Notes: generated by a model from the letters alone, not told the origin. A DNA stretch of 64,000 bases from Massilia sp. 9I (GCF_902506415.1 NZ_LR733275.1:5122176-5186175); one strand, 5' to 3'; shown: positions 43,130 to 52,309, numbered from the stretch's first letter. A program made the numbers and translations.

Positions 43130-44776
43130 ATGATTGACGATCGCCCAGAATGCTCCGTTCTCCTCATCGATGATGAGCCCTTCGCACAGGACATCATCGC
43201 GCACGGTCTGCAGGGCTGCGTCGGCCATACCTTGTGTTACGAGTCGAGTGCGGCGCGCGCGGTCGAGGTGGCGCGCGAGGTCAAGGCCACTGTCGTGCTG
43301 GTGGACTTGCGCATGCCGGACGTGGACGGCTTCGACGTTACCGCGCGCCTGCGCGCCCATCCCGACACCGAGGACGTGCCCGTCATCGTCCTGTCTTCCG
43401 AAGACGACCCCGAGATCAAGGCCAGGGCCTTTGCCGTTGGCGCCAACGACTACATGGTCAAGTGGCCCGACCCGCGCGAGCTGGTCGCGCGCGTGCGCTA
43501 CCACAGCGGCGCCTGCATCGCGCGGCGCCAGCGCGACGCGGCATTCGCTTCCCTGCGCGTGAGCCAGGAGCAGCTCGCCGCCAGCCAGTCGGCGCTGCAC
43601 CAGGCCCAGAAGATGGAAGCGATCGGCCAGCTCACCGGCGGTGTCGCCCACGACTTCAACAACGTCCTGCAGATCATCGGCGGCAACCTGCAGCTGCTCA
43701 AGCTGGTGGGGAACCTGAACGAGAGCGCGAAGAGCCGCGTCGAGATGGCCCTCACCGGCGTCGAACGCGGCGCCAAGCTGGCCGCGCACCTGCTGGCCTT
43801 TGCGCGGCGCCAGCCGCTGCAGTCGGTGGTGGTCGACCCCGGCCACCTGCTGCGCGACATGGACGACATGATGCGCCGCGTGCTGGGCCCCAGCGCGCGC
43901 ATCGTCACCGAGATCGCGCCCGGCCTGGGCAGCACCATGGTCGACCCGAACCAGCTGAACAACGTGCTGCTGAACCTGGCCATCAATGCGCGCGACGCCA
44001 TGGCCGGCAGCGGCATCCTGACGATCCGCGCCTGCAATGCGGGCGCCGGCACTGAATTGCCACCCGAAGTCCCGCCAGGAGACTACGTGATGCTCGAGGT
44101 GGCCGACACCGGCAAGGGCATGCCGCAGGAAGTCCTGCTGCGCGCCTTCGAACCCTTCTTCACCACCAAGCCGACCGGGCAGGGCACAGGTCTTGGCCTG
44201 TCCATGGCCTATGGTTTCGTCAAGCAGTCGGGCGGCGAGATCGTGCTGCGCAGCGAGCTCGGACAGGGCACCAGCGTACGCATCTACCTGCCGCGCAGCG
44301 ATGCGGCCCCGGCGGCGGTCGAGCCGGTGCACAGCGCGCCGCTGGCCGGCGGCCTGGAGACGATCCTGGTGGTCGAGGACGAGGCGGACGTGCGCAGCTC
44401 GACCTGTGGCATCCTGTCGGCGCTGGGCTACGAAGTCCTGGAAGCGGCGGACGCCACTGAAGCGGTGCGGATCATCGACAGCGGCCGCCACATCGACCTG
44501 GTGTTCTCGGACGTGATCATGCCGGGACCGCTGAGCAGCCTGCAGCTGGGCGAGATCGTGCGTTTGCGGCTGCCGCAGGCCCAGGTGCTGTACACCTCGG
44601 GTTACGCCGAAGGCGTGCTGGCGCACGAGGGCAAGCTGGATGCGTCGGTGCACCTGCTGCAGAAGCCCTACCACCCGGAAGCGCTGAGCGCGCGCATTCG
44701 CCATCTGCTGCGCCGCGCGAAGAAGGAACAGAAGGCCGGCCGTTCAGGCCAGCCGGTTCACTTGGGCTTGACGTAG
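43130..44776 (+). CDS. REC-HisKA-HATPase-REC hybrid kinase
   Basis: A 548-residue soluble protein that opens with a receiver domain (SVLLIDDEPFAQD, Asp in VVLVDLRMPDVDG). A coiled segment, HisKA (IGQLTGGVAHDFNNVLQ), HATPase_c (LLNLAINARDAMAGSG, TGLGLSMAYGFVKQSGG) and a second receiver (ETILVVEDEADVRS) follow. The second receiver reads LVFSDVIMPGP, so the acceptor Asp is kept. The input receiver shows that another kinase feeds it. I start at the ATG at 43130; a GTG at 43106 is possible. It overlaps the convergent response-regulator gene by 19 bp. Confidence 0.9.
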   Translation: MIDDRPECSVLLIDDEPFAQDIIAHGLQGCVGHTLCYESSAARAVEVAREVKATVVLVDLRMPDVDGFDVTARLRAHPDTEDVPVIVLSSEDDPEIKARAFAVGANDYMVKWPDPRELVARVRYHSGACIARRQRDAAFASLRVSQEQLAASQSALHQAQKMEAIGQLTGGVAHDFNNVLQIIGGNLQLLKLVGNLNESAKSRVEMALTGVERGAKLAAHLLAFARRQPLQSVVVDPGHLLRDMDDMMRRVLGPSARIVTEIAPGLGSTMVDPNQLNNVLLNLAINARDAMAGSGILTIRACNAGAGTELPPEVPPGDYVMLEVADTGKGMPQEVLLRAFEPFFTTKPTGQGTGLGLSMAYGFVKQSGGEIVLRSELGQGTSVRIYLPRSDAAPAAVEPVHSAPLAGGLETILVVEDEADVRSSTCGILSALGYEVLEAADATEAVRIIDSGRHIDLVFSDVIMPGPLSSLQLGEIVRLRLPQAQVLYTSGYAEGVLAHEGKLDASVHLLQKPYHPEALSARIRHLLRRAKKEQKAGRSGQPVHLGLT

Positions 44777-45213
44777 CGGCGCGAGCCCGGCGGCGGTTCG
44801 TTCAGGACCGCCCAGAAGATGCCGAGGTCGGCGATCGCGCGCAGGAATTCGGCAAAGTCCACCGGCTTGACCACGTAGGCGTTCACGCCCAGTTCATAGC
44901 TGCGCACGACGTCCTGCTCTTCCTTCGACGACGTCAGCATCACTACCGGAATGCTCTTGAGCGAGTCGGTGTCGCGGATTTCCTTCAGCACTTCCAGCCC
45001 GTCCACCTTGGGCAGCTTCAGGTCGAGCAGGATCACGGCCGGGTTGCCGACCGCGCGCTCGCGGAACTCGCCGCGGCGGTGCAGGTAGTCGAGCGCCTCC
45101 GCGCCGTCGCGCACCACCACCACCTCGTTGGCGAGCTGGCTTTTCGCCAGCGCGATCAGGGTGAGTTCGAGGTCGTGCGGATTGTCTTCGACGAGGAGGA
45201 TGGGCTTGAGCAT
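44758..45213 (-). CDS. Single-domain response regulator (Rcp1-like)
   Basis: A 151-residue receiver without an output domain (ILLVEDNPHDLELT, phospho-acceptor Asp in VILLDLKLPKVDG, Thr/Ser and Lys in LTSSKEEQD and VVKPVDFAEF). Length and the C-terminal extension FWAVLNEPPPG match regulators found with phytochrome kinases such as cyanobacterial Cph1-Rcp1. It lies 7 bp downstream of the bacteriophytochrome gene on the same strand and is almost certainly its phosphorylation partner. Confidence 0.92.
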   Translation of the reverse strand: MLKPILLVEDNPHDLELTLIALAKSQLANEVVVVRDGAEALDYLHRRGEFRERAVGNPAVILLDLKLPKVDGLEVLKEIRDTDSLKSIPVVMLTSSKEEQDVVRSYELGVNAYVVKPVDFAEFLRAIADLGIFWAVLNEPPPGSRRYVKPK

Positions 45214-45220
45214 TTTCGCC

Positions 45221-47461
45221 TCAATTAATTGGGTGTTTCGGGATACTGAAAGAGAAGGTCGCGCCTTCTCCCTGTACGGAGGTGGCCCAGGCGCGGCCGT
45301 TGTGGCGCTCGATGATGCGGCGCACGTTGGCCAGGCCGATGCCGGTGCCCTGGAAGTCTTCCATGCGGTGCAGGCGCTGGAACACGCCGAACAGCTTGTG
45401 CACGTACTCCATGTTGAAGCCCGCGCCGTTGTCGGCCACGTGGAAGACCGTGAAGTCGCCTTCTTCTTCCGAGGTGATGGTGATGACCGCCGGGTCGCGC
45501 CCGCTGGTGAACTTCACCGCGTTCGACAGCAGGTTGAACATCGCCAGGTGCAGGAAGGTCGGGTCGGCGCAGACCTTCGGTAGCGGCTCGATGTGCCAGT
45601 CGACGTTCCGGCCCTGCATTTCCATGCCCAGCTTGTCGATGCAGGCGGCCACCAGGTCGTTCATGTCGACCGTGGTCGGGCGCAGCGCCGCGCGGCCCAT
45701 CTGCGAGAAGGACAGCAGGTCGTCCACCAGCTTGCCGGCCAGGCGCGCCGATTCCTTGATGTTCTTGAGGAAGCGCTGGCGCCGCTCCGGGTCTTCCGCG
45801 CCGCCCGCCTCGATCAGGAGGTCGGAGAATCCGACGATGTGGCGCAGCGGCGCGCGCAGGTCGTGCGAGACGGAATACGAGAAGGCTTCGAGCTCCTTGT
45901 TGGCGCGGCCCAGTTCCTCGGCCAGTTCCGCCATCTGCTCGGCGCGCTCCAGCGCGATGCCCAGCAGCGCCGAGCGGAATTCGACGGTCAGTTCGATCTC
46001 GGCCACGTGCCAGGGCAGGCTGCGGCCGTGGATGGTTTCGCGCCAGGCGTCGAAGGAGAGGCGCGGGGTCAGCTGGGTCGGGTCGTCGGCCGAGGCCTGC
46101 TTGCCGCGAGGGTTGCCCGCCCATTCGATGGTCTGCACCACCTCGGGGCGGAACCACAGCAGGTAGTGCTGGTGGATGCGCGAGATCGGCAGGGCCAGCA
46201 GGCCGCTGGCGTTGCGCACCATATCGGCGCCCGCAGGGTAGACATCCTTCAGGTGGTCGGTATGGAACACCTCGGCATGGCCGCGCTGCGAGAGCCAGTC
46301 GGTCAGGGCGCGGATCTGCGGCTCGTCCGGGGTGTCGCCATAGGTCAGCACGCGGTCGTCGACCACGATCGCGACCCCGCCCGCGCGCCCGAAGCGCAGC
46401 AGTTCGGGGAAGACGCCGCTCATGTTCTCGAGGAAGTCGGCGCCCTTGGTCAGGTGGCCCAGCATTTCGACCATGATGCGGCGCACCTCGAGGCGGAACT
46501 GCAGTTCGCGGGCGTCCTCGCGCGACTCGATGCACAGCGCCAGGATCTGGCCCAGCTGCTCGCAGGCGGTGCGGCGGTCGACCTCGACCTTCTGCGGCTC
46601 GGCGTTATGGCAGGAGATCAGGCCCCACAGCTTGCCCTTGACGATGAGCGAGACCGACATCGAGGCCAGCGTGCCCATATTGCGCATGTACTGCAAATGG
46701 ACTGGCGAGACGCTGCGCAGGGCGGCGAAGGACAGGTCGTTGCGCTGGCCGGTGACCGGGTTCAGCCCGGGCACCAGCGGCGCCGGCTCGTAATTCGCAT
46801 CCTGGATCAGGCGGATCGGCGACAGCGTGTACAGCGCGCGCGCCTGGGCCGGGACGTCGCTGGCCGGGAAGTGCTGGCCGAGATAGGATTCGTAGCCGTC
46901 TTCCTTCGATTCGGCCAGCACCTTGCCGTGGCCGTCGGCGTCGAACTGGTACACCAGCACCCGGCCGTAGCCGGTCACCTGGCGCACGCGGCGCGCCGCC
47001 AGTTCGGACAGTTCGGGGATCGAGGCCGGCTGGTTGGCCTTGACCAGGAAGTCGCCGATCAAGGGATACAGGTTGCGGAAGTCGGCGGCGCGGCGCCGCT
47101 CGACGCCCTCGAACTCGAGGATCAGCAGGCTGTCCCAGGCATGGGCCGACACGTCGAAGTGGGCGCCATTGCCGGTCGTCACCGTGCCCAGGTAGACCGG
47201 ACGCGCGACCAGCGGAGCTGTGGCGATCTCGGCCAGGATGCGTTCGGACGCGGCCTCGCCCACCACCTGCGCCAGCGGACGGCCGATGGCCTGCTGGGCC
47301 GGCATGCCGGTCCAGCCTTCCAGGTTGGCGCTGGCCTGTTGCACCTCGAAGGTCGGCGACAGCGTCAGCATGAAGCCGTGCGGCTGGATGCTGCCCGGCG
47401 TGCGGATCGCTTCTTCCGCACAGCGGCTGAGGTCGAGGATGTCGGTGGGTGCCTGGGTCAT
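45221..47461 (-). CDS. bphP: Bacteriophytochrome histidine kinase
   Basis: A 746-residue red/far-red photoreceptor. It has the PAS-GAF-PHY-HisKA-HATPase order. Cys14 in DLSRCAEEAIRTPGSIQPHG is the biliverdin attachment site of bacterial phytochromes. The chromophore-pocket motifs FPASDVPAQAR and VSPVHLQYMRNMG and the PHY tongue PRLSFDAWRE are intact. The kinase H-box is SYSVSHDLRAPLRHI, with GTGIGLANVRRIIE late. It should form a photochromic biliverdin adduct and signal through the response regulator encoded next to it. No heme oxygenase gene (bphO/hmuO) lies in the window to supply biliverdin. Confidence 0.95.
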   Translation of the reverse strand: MTQAPTDILDLSRCAEEAIRTPGSIQPHGFMLTLSPTFEVQQASANLEGWTGMPAQQAIGRPLAQVVGEAASERILAEIATAPLVARPVYLGTVTTGNGAHFDVSAHAWDSLLILEFEGVERRRAADFRNLYPLIGDFLVKANQPASIPELSELAARRVRQVTGYGRVLVYQFDADGHGKVLAESKEDGYESYLGQHFPASDVPAQARALYTLSPIRLIQDANYEPAPLVPGLNPVTGQRNDLSFAALRSVSPVHLQYMRNMGTLASMSVSLIVKGKLWGLISCHNAEPQKVEVDRRTACEQLGQILALCIESREDARELQFRLEVRRIMVEMLGHLTKGADFLENMSGVFPELLRFGRAGGVAIVVDDRVLTYGDTPDEPQIRALTDWLSQRGHAEVFHTDHLKDVYPAGADMVRNASGLLALPISRIHQHYLLWFRPEVVQTIEWAGNPRGKQASADDPTQLTPRLSFDAWRETIHGRSLPWHVAEIELTVEFRSALLGIALERAEQMAELAEELGRANKELEAFSYSVSHDLRAPLRHIVGFSDLLIEAGGAEDPERRQRFLKNIKESARLAGKLVDDLLSFSQMGRAALRPTTVDMNDLVAACIDKLGMEMQGRNVDWHIEPLPKVCADPTFLHLAMFNLLSNAVKFTSGRDPAVITITSEEEGDFTVFHVADNGAGFNMEYVHKLFGVFQRLHRMEDFQGTGIGLANVRRIIERHNGRAWATSVQGEGATFSFSIPKHPIN

Positions 47462-47654
47462 GTCAAACAGGAGGCCTGCGGAGGATACAATTCAGCATTG
47501 TAACGTCAATTCCGGCAGATTAAGCGCCAGCTGACTGAATTTCCAACATTGCTTCTGTCTATACAAGTCAAAGGCGAGTCAAGCGCGCGGCCGGTATTGC
47601 TGAGCAAGGCTATGATACGATCTTTGCTGCACCTGACACGGAATTGCCCCGCTC

Positions 47655-49562
47655 ATGAATTCGCAACACCCGACCAAGCCTCCCTTGACCGACGAGCAGC
47701 GCTTCCAGTACCTCATTGCCGGCATCAGCGACTACGCCATCTACATGCTCGACCCTTCCGGCCACATCGCCAGCTGGAATACGGGCGCGCAGCGCTTCAA
47801 GGGCTACCAGCCGCACGAGATCCTGCGCGAACACTTCTCGCGCTTCTACACGCCCGAAGACCGGGAAAGCGGCCTGCCGGCGCGCGCGCTGGCGCAAGCA
47901 CTCGAACAAGGTAAATACGAGGCCGAGGGCTGGCGCGTGCGCAAGGACGGCACCCGTTTCTGGGCCCACGTGGTGATCGACCCGATCTACGACGAGCACC
48001 GCAACCACCTTGGCTACGCCAAGATCACGCGCGACGTCACGCAGCGCAAGCTGGCCGAAGATGCGCTGCGCGAGAGCGAACAGCGCTTCCGGCTGCTGGT
48101 GCAGGGTGTCACCGATTACGCGATCTACATGCTCTCGCCCGAGGGCCTGGTCACCAACTGGAACGTCGGCGCCGAGCGCATCAAGGGCTATAGCCTGGAA
48201 GAGATCGTCGGCAGCCACTTCTCGCGCTTCTATACGGAGGAAGATCGAGGCGCCGGCATGCCGCAGCGCGCGCTCGGCACCGCCGCGCGCGAAGGCCGCT
48301 ATGAGGCCGAAGGCTGGCGCCAGCGCAAGGACGGGACCCGTTTCTGGGCCCACGTCATCATCGACGCCATCCACGACGAGGGGGGCGAGCTGCTGGGCTT
48401 TGCCAAGATCACGCGCGACCTCACCGAAAAGAAGCGCACCGAGGAAGCCCTGGAGCAGGCGCAGCTGGCGCTGTTCCAGTCGCAGAAGATGGAATCGATC
48501 GGCCAGCTCACCGGCGGCGTGGCGCACGACTTCAACAACCTGCTGTCGGTACTGGCCAGCGGCGTCGAGGTGCTGAGCATGAGCCGCCAGGGCAGCGGCG
48601 ACGCCAAGACGCTCGACAGCATGCGGCGCGCGATCGACCGCGGCGCTACCCTGACCCAGCAGCTGCTGGCCTTTGCGCGCCAGCAGCCGCTGCAGCCGGA
48701 AACGCGCAGCATCAACCGCCTGATCTCGGGCTTCGAGTCGGTGCTGCGGCGCGCCGGCCATGGCGGCATCGAGTTCGACTTCCATCTCGACCCGCAGGCC
48801 GGCAGCGCGGTGGTGGATGGCGCCCGCTTCGAATCGGCCCTGCTCAACCTGGTCGTCAACGCGCGCGACGCGATGCCGGACGGCGGCAGGCTGACGCTCG
48901 ACACCGCGCCGGTCACGCTGCGCGAAGGCGAGGTGCCGGGCCTGGCGCCGGGGGCCTACGTGTGCATCTCGGTGAGCGACACCGGCACCGGCATGTCTCC
49001 GGAGACCGTGCAGCGCGCCTTCGAGCCTTTCTACACGACCAAGGAAACCGGCAAGGGCACGGGCCTGGGCCTGTCCCAGGTGTACGGCTTCATCAAGCAG
49101 TCGGGCGGCGAAGTCGTCATCCAGAGCACGCAGGGGGAGGGGACCTCGATCACGATCTACCTGCCGATGGTGAGCACCCAGGACGGCGAGGCGGCGCGCA
49201 GCGGCAGCGAGACGGTGCTGATCGTCGAGGACGAACCGGACCTGCTGGATGTCGCCTCGGCCCTGTTCATGAGCATGGGCTACGAGGTCACGACGGCGGC
49301 CAGCGGACTGGAAGCCATGAACGTGCTGGCCAGCCGCGATGTGGACATCTTGTTTACCGACATCGTCATGCCGAACGGCGTGAACGGCATCGAGCTGGCC
49401 GAGTACACGCGCGAGAACTACCCGAACATCAAGGTGATGCTGGCCTCGGGCTATCCGCAGCCGGCGCTCAAGCTGGACCAGTACCGACTGGGGGACTTCA
49501 CCTTTGTCAGCAAGCCGTACCGGCTGTCGGACCTGGCGCGGGGGCTGCGGAGCGTGCACTGA
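47655..49562 (+). CDS. Tandem-PAS hybrid histidine kinase with receiver
   Basis: A 635-residue soluble kinase. Two PAS domains are near-duplicates: YLIAGISDYAIYMLDPSG (about 19-36) and LLVQGVTDYAIYMLSPEG (about 149-166), each followed by HFSRFYT, YEAEGWR and RKDGTRFWAHV. HisKA (SIGQLTGGVAHDFNNLLS), HATPase_c (LLNLVVNARDAMPDGG, TGLGLSQVYGFIKQSGG) and a receiver (LIVEDEPDLLDVAS, ILFTDIVMPNGVNG) follow. It is divergent from the phytochrome across 193 bp, so both may share a regulatory region. The signal is unknown. Confidence 0.92.
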   Translation: MNSQHPTKPPLTDEQRFQYLIAGISDYAIYMLDPSGHIASWNTGAQRFKGYQPHEILREHFSRFYTPEDRESGLPARALAQALEQGKYEAEGWRVRKDGTRFWAHVVIDPIYDEHRNHLGYAKITRDVTQRKLAEDALRESEQRFRLLVQGVTDYAIYMLSPEGLVTNWNVGAERIKGYSLEEIVGSHFSRFYTEEDRGAGMPQRALGTAAREGRYEAEGWRQRKDGTRFWAHVIIDAIHDEGGELLGFAKITRDLTEKKRTEEALEQAQLALFQSQKMESIGQLTGGVAHDFNNLLSVLASGVEVLSMSRQGSGDAKTLDSMRRAIDRGATLTQQLLAFARQQPLQPETRSINRLISGFESVLRRAGHGGIEFDFHLDPQAGSAVVDGARFESALLNLVVNARDAMPDGGRLTLDTAPVTLREGEVPGLAPGAYVCISVSDTGTGMSPETVQRAFEPFYTTKETGKGTGLGLSQVYGFIKQSGGEVVIQSTQGEGTSITIYLPMVSTQDGEAARSGSETVLIVEDEPDLLDVASALFMSMGYEVTTAASGLEAMNVLASRDVDILFTDIVMPNGVNGIELAEYTRENYPNIKVMLASGYPQPALKLDQYRLGDFTFVSKPYRLSDLARGLRSVH

Positions 49563-49610
49563 GGCGTGCGCGCTCCGGTTCCGTTACCTCTTACCACCAC
49601 CGCTCGATCC

Positions 49611-49718
49611 GTCATCCCGGCGCAGGCCGGGATCCCATTCCCCTGCTTAGTGATAGCGCTTCGCGGATGCGTTAGTGGCGGTGCGACGAACTTGGGTCCC
49701 GGCCTCCGCCGGGACGAC
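49611..49718. repeat. REPIN-like inverted repeat pair (copy D)
   Basis: A forward arm (49611-49639, GTCATCCCGG CGCA GGCCGGGATCCCATT) and a reverse arm (49689-49718) face each other, heads outward. It lies between two convergent genes. Confidence 0.75.
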
Positions 49719-49728
49719 GGCTTTACAG

Positions 49729-50913
49729 TCACAGGTCGAAGATGATGTCGCTGATCCGCTCGTACACCAGGTTGGCCGACGGCCCCGGATTCGGCCAGTT
49801 CAGGATATCGAAGTGGTCGTAACCCCGGTAATTCCCCAGGAAGTTCCAGGTTCCCTTCACTGACTTGCCGTCGAACTCGCGCACCGGATGCCCGTCCGGC
49901 GCGCGCATGCTGACCGTGTTCACCACCCCGTCGTTGGCGAACCAGTCGCTGTCGATGCGCACCCGCCCGGCTGCCAGCTGGGTATAGCCGCCCAGCCCGT
50001 GCTGCAGCACCGAGGGCACGATCCATTCGCCCGCCGTGGCCTTGAAGCCGGGGATCATGTCGGTACGCGGATACTGATAGAAGGTGGTCTGGATCGGCGC
50101 CACCACGCGGTCGGTGCCGTTGCAGCACCAGGCGCCCGCTTCGGTCGCCATCGTTCCTACCGAGTAGTAATAGATGTGCGGCGAGGTGCGCGCCCACAGG
50201 TTGAACTCGCGCGCGCCGTCCGGAGACAGCTCCCAGTTGGCCCAGCGGTTCTTCAGCAGGTCGCCCAGCGGCGACTGCAGCGGTGGCACCACGTTCAGCA
50301 CGGCGTCGGCGAAGGTGGTGCCGTTGTGCGGCGTGGAGATGGTCGTCACGCTGCGCACCCAGCCGACCTTGCCGCCCTTGAACAGTTCGTGGCCGCCCTC
50401 GTCCTCTGGCGAGCCGTGTTCCAGCAGCTCGACCAGGGCGCGGATGGTGGTGCCGCCCTGGCTGTGGCCGATGAAGTGGACCGGATGCCTGGCATCCCAG
50501 GCCGGGTAGAGCGCGAGCGGGTAGTTGTCCGGGTTGTTCTTCGGGTCGGCGGCCCAGCACTTGCCGGCGGGCTTCTGCTGCTGGCCCGGCAGGCCATACT
50601 TGCGCACGTGGGCGGCGCCGTAGTCAACGCAGCCGCCCTTGATCTGGGCGTACAGGTCGGCCGCGCGGTCCCAGTTGGAACTCACCGGGCCGACCACGGC
50701 CGCGAACACCGTGTGCGGGCCGCGGTAGATCTGCATGTGCGAGGCGATGTCGCCATAGCCGCCCCAGTAGTTGAAGCCGCTGTGCTCGAAGGTGTCGGGG
50801 CCGAAGCCGAGAAAGCCGTGGACCAGGATGACGGGGTAGTTGGTGGAGGCAAGCGCGGGCACGCTGGTGCACAGCGCGGCCAGCGCGAGCAGGGCGTGGG
50901 TGATGCGAAGCAT
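49729..50913 (-). CDS. Secreted triacylglycerol lipase (family I.5-like)
   Basis: A 394-residue exported lipase. A signal peptide (HALLALAALCTSVPALA) is followed directly by the mature start NYPVILVHGFLGFG. The nucleophile elbow is GHSQGGTT, the acid Asp is in WFANDGVVNTVSM, and the catalytic His is in RGYDHFDIL. Layout and the cysteine-bearing insertions resemble the large I.5 lipases of Gram-positive bacteria more than the foldase-dependent Burkholderia lipases, and no lipase-specific foldase gene is adjacent. It likely degrades external lipids. Confidence 0.88.
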   Translation of the reverse strand: MLRITHALLALAALCTSVPALASTNYPVILVHGFLGFGPDTFEHSGFNYWGGYGDIASHMQIYRGPHTVFAAVVGPVSSNWDRAADLYAQIKGGCVDYGAAHVRKYGLPGQQQKPAGKCWAADPKNNPDNYPLALYPAWDARHPVHFIGHSQGGTTIRALVELLEHGSPEDEGGHELFKGGKVGWVRSVTTISTPHNGTTFADAVLNVVPPLQSPLGDLLKNRWANWELSPDGAREFNLWARTSPHIYYYSVGTMATEAGAWCCNGTDRVVAPIQTTFYQYPRTDMIPGFKATAGEWIVPSVLQHGLGGYTQLAAGRVRIDSDWFANDGVVNTVSMRAPDGHPVREFDGKSVKGTWNFLGNYRGYDHFDILNWPNPGPSANLVYERISDIIFDL

Positions 50914-50989
50914 GCAAGTCTCCGAGATGGGCTCAAGGCCATTGTCGGAGCTAGGGGCGGGCTGTGGTTTGCGCTGCGTCGCACAATTG

Positions 50990-51042
50990 GCGGCTGTCAG
51001 GTTTCACGCACTGAAACAGTGCGTGAACCGCTTGACAGCCGC
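50990..51042 (-). other. Very strong hairpin between the two hydrolase genes
   Basis: Outer arms GCGGCTGTCA and TGACAGCCGC and an inner 13-bp stem (GGTTTCACGCACTG with one bulged T) close on an AAA loop; a 3-nt asymmetry separates the two stems. On the minus strand it follows the hydrolase stop at 51059. There is no U-tract, so it may act as a Rho-assisted terminator or mRNA-end stabiliser. Confidence 0.6.
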
Positions 51043-51058
51043 GGGCCCGGGCAAGGGT

Positions 51059-52309
51059 TTAGTTGGTCGCCTTGTTCGAGCCGATCGACGTCGTCGTTGC
51101 CGAATCCAGCGCCGGCTTCGGCGCTGGCGTGTTCGATGCCGTCACGGCCGCTTCCGCCGCCTGGTCGAGGTCGCCCGTCCAGACCACGTAATCGTCCACC
51201 GAGTACAGGCGGCATGGTTCGGTGCTCTTGGCGGTGCAGGTGGACAGCGCACGGCCGTCCGGGTCTTCGCCTTCTTCGGCCCAGGTCCAGGCGCCGCTCG
51301 GCGACACCGCGAAGGCGCGCGGGGTCATCTTGCTCAGGTATTCCTGGTAGGCGCGGCGGCCGTTCTCGGACAGGAAAGGCACGGCTTCGATGTCGTCCAC
51401 CTTGGCGTAGTCGGTGCGCGCCGGAGTCGGCGGCGGCGGCACGTCGTACAGCACCTTGGTCGGCATGCCGATCTGGGCCAGGAAGCGCATGGTGTCGTCC
51501 AGCCAGACCTTCTCGCCGTCGCGGCTGGCCAGCATGCCGTGCGAGTCGCGCTTGAATGCTGCGAACTCGATCAGGCGGCCGCGGCCGCCGGACTGTTCGA
51601 AGGCGGCGTGCATGCGCTGCGCCAGTTCCGGGCCGAACAGCGAGTCGTTCTGGCCATACATCCACAGGGTCGGCAGCTTGGCTTTCGAGCCGTATTCCGA
51701 GAAGGCAGACACCAGCGCCGAGCGCCAGGCGCAGCGGTCGCTGTCGTCGCGCAGGCCGCCGGCGAAGTTGATCAGGCCGCGCACGCCCGGTTGTTCCCAG
51801 GTGCCGAGGGCGATGGTCGCCAGGCCGCCGTAGGACTGGCCGGCGACGACGATGCGCTCGGCATCGACCCACTTCTGCTGGCGCGCATAGGCGAGGGTGG
51901 CGGCGATGTCTTCCGCCTGGGCATAGCCGTTGGCGGTCATGTTGCAGCCGTAGTCGCGGTAGCGGCCGGTCGAGTTGGCGAAGCCCTGGCGCATCGGCAC
52001 CATCACGGCGTAGCCGCGTTTCACGAAGGCGGTGGCCATGTGATAGAAGCGGTCGCGCGGCTGCAGGTTCGGGCGGCCCGGATCCTTGCCGTGGTTGATG
52101 ATGATCAGCGGGAAGGGGCCAGGGCCATTCGGCTGGAACACGGTAGTCTCGAGCATGGCGCGGCCCTGCGGGCCGGCGGGCACCTGCTCGATGTGTTCGT
52201 TCATGCGATGATCGAGTTGCAACTCCTGCTGCACGGCGATCCCGGGGATCATGGCAGCGGCCGCCAGGGCGGCGGCCAGGAACTTGCGAAGCGTGAGGCG
52301 GTGGATCAT
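51059..52309 (-). CDS. Secreted alpha/beta hydrolase (dienelactone hydrolase-like)
   Basis: A 416-residue exported protein. The N-terminal signal (LRKFLAAALAAAAMIPGIAVQ) precedes a hydrolase core with NHGKDPGRPN, the nucleophile in VVAGQSYGGLATIAL, an acid in WMYGQNDSLFG and a His in KRDSHGMLAS. The C-terminal 60 residues form a small extra module with two cysteines (STCTAKSTEPCRLYSVDDYVVW) and a low-complexity Ala/Thr tail. I place the start at the ATG at 52309, where the signal peptide begins. Substrate is unknown; a secreted esterase is likely. Confidence 0.82.
   Translation of the reverse strand: MIHRLTLRKFLAAALAAAAMIPGIAVQQELQLDHRMNEHIEQVPAGPQGRAMLETTVFQPNGPGPFPLIIINHGKDPGRPNLQPRDRFYHMATAFVKRGYAVMVPMRQGFANSTGRYRDYGCNMTANGYAQAEDIAATLAYARQQKWVDAERIVVAGQSYGGLATIALGTWEQPGVRGLINFAGGLRDDSDRCAWRSALVSAFSEYGSKAKLPTLWMYGQNDSLFGPELAQRMHAAFEQSGGRGRLIEFAAFKRDSHGMLASRDGEKVWLDDTMRFLAQIGMPTKVLYDVPPPPTPARTDYAKVDDIEAVPFLSENGRRAYQEYLSKMTPRAFAVSPSGAWTWAEEGEDPDGRALSTCTAKSTEPCRLYSVDDYVVWTGDLDQAAEAAVTASNTPAPKPALDSATTTSIGSNKATN

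Noticed and set aside
45593..47503. 636-codon plus-strand frame opposite the bacteriophytochrome
   Set aside because: Antisense to bphP, whose motifs are all intact; the translation has no recognisable domain.
47610..49559. 649-codon minus-strand frame
   Set aside because: Shadow of the tandem-PAS kinase; composition and lack of motifs argue against a gene.
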